Of a stretch of 5,352 nucleotides of DNA, positions 5,352 through 5,352 are shown piece after piece. The notes below the pieces were generated by a model. It was not told the origin of the DNA and ran no database searches. It saw nothing but the letters and a program-made list of their open reading frames with translations. Each line of letters begins with the position of its first letter. Positions within the stretch are counted from its first letter, which is position 1. This DNA is from Chloroflexota bacterium. Lineage in GTDB: Bacteria; Chloroflexota; Ktedonobacteria; Ktedonobacterales; Ktedonobacteraceae. The translations under genes were made by a program, and so were the position numbers. The stretch is taken from assembly GCA_027316975.1 (NCBI GenBank), contig DAHVFL010000336.1, forward strand, positions 1 through 5,352, written 5' to 3'.

Positions 5352-5352
5352 G

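Noticed and set aside
1..5352. CRISPR array, tRNA or rRNA
   Set aside because: No regularly spaced direct repeats, cloverleaf-like segments or rRNA-like words were seen on either strand.

Overview
The window looks like a chromosomal stretch from a GC-moderate, environmental Gram-positive-type or Chloroflexota-like bacterium. My best guess is Ktedonobacteria (Chloroflexota). This rests on the style of the ribosomal protein S21 and double zinc-ribbon pair, the split transketolase-like pair, the IS3-type transposase, and a dispersed GC-rich palindrome that I associate from memory with Chloroflexota and Acidobacteriota genomes. The lineage is an inference; there is no rRNA or other taxonomic marker here.

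Layout. (1) Positions 1-243 on the minus strand are the terminal part of an IS3-family insertion sequence: the start of its OrfA and its terminal inverted repeat; the rest lies off the window. (2) Positions 322-1551 on the plus strand encode a complete soluble bacterial cytochrome P450. Its I-helix motif has glycine where the usual acid sits. (3) Positions 1552-1872 hold no gene but carry a perfect 30-bp inverted repeat. (4) Positions 1873-3614 on the plus strand encode the two halves of a split transketolase-like, thiamine-diphosphate (ThDP) enzyme. They are separated by a 182-bp spacer rich in GC inverted and direct repeats. (5) Positions 3624-4976 hold a minus-strand gene group, transcribed right to left: a double zinc-ribbon protein, rpsU (S21) starting 5 bp after it, then two small proteins I do not recognise. 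The last of these converges on the transketolase pair with 9 bp between stop codons. (6) Positions 4977-5352 are mostly unassigned, with one open minus-strand frame running off the right edge.

How the genes fit. The two transketolase-like subunits together supply the full ThDP site: GDG...NN in the N-subunit and the catalytic Glu of GIMEQ in the C-subunit. Several substrate-pocket residues of canonical transketolase are changed or absent, so the substrate is probably not the usual pentose-phosphate set. The P450 precedes them on the same strand, but 321 bp and a palindrome lie between, so co-operation is possible but unproven. The zinc-ribbon/rpsU pair looks like a translationally coupled housekeeping unit with an RNA- or ribosome-linked role. 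No CRISPR array, tRNA, rRNA or clear defence system was seen. The strongest second-look items are the divergent transketolase pair with its structured spacer, the acid-less P450, and the Gly/Arg-rich zinc-ribbon protein fused into an S21 operon.
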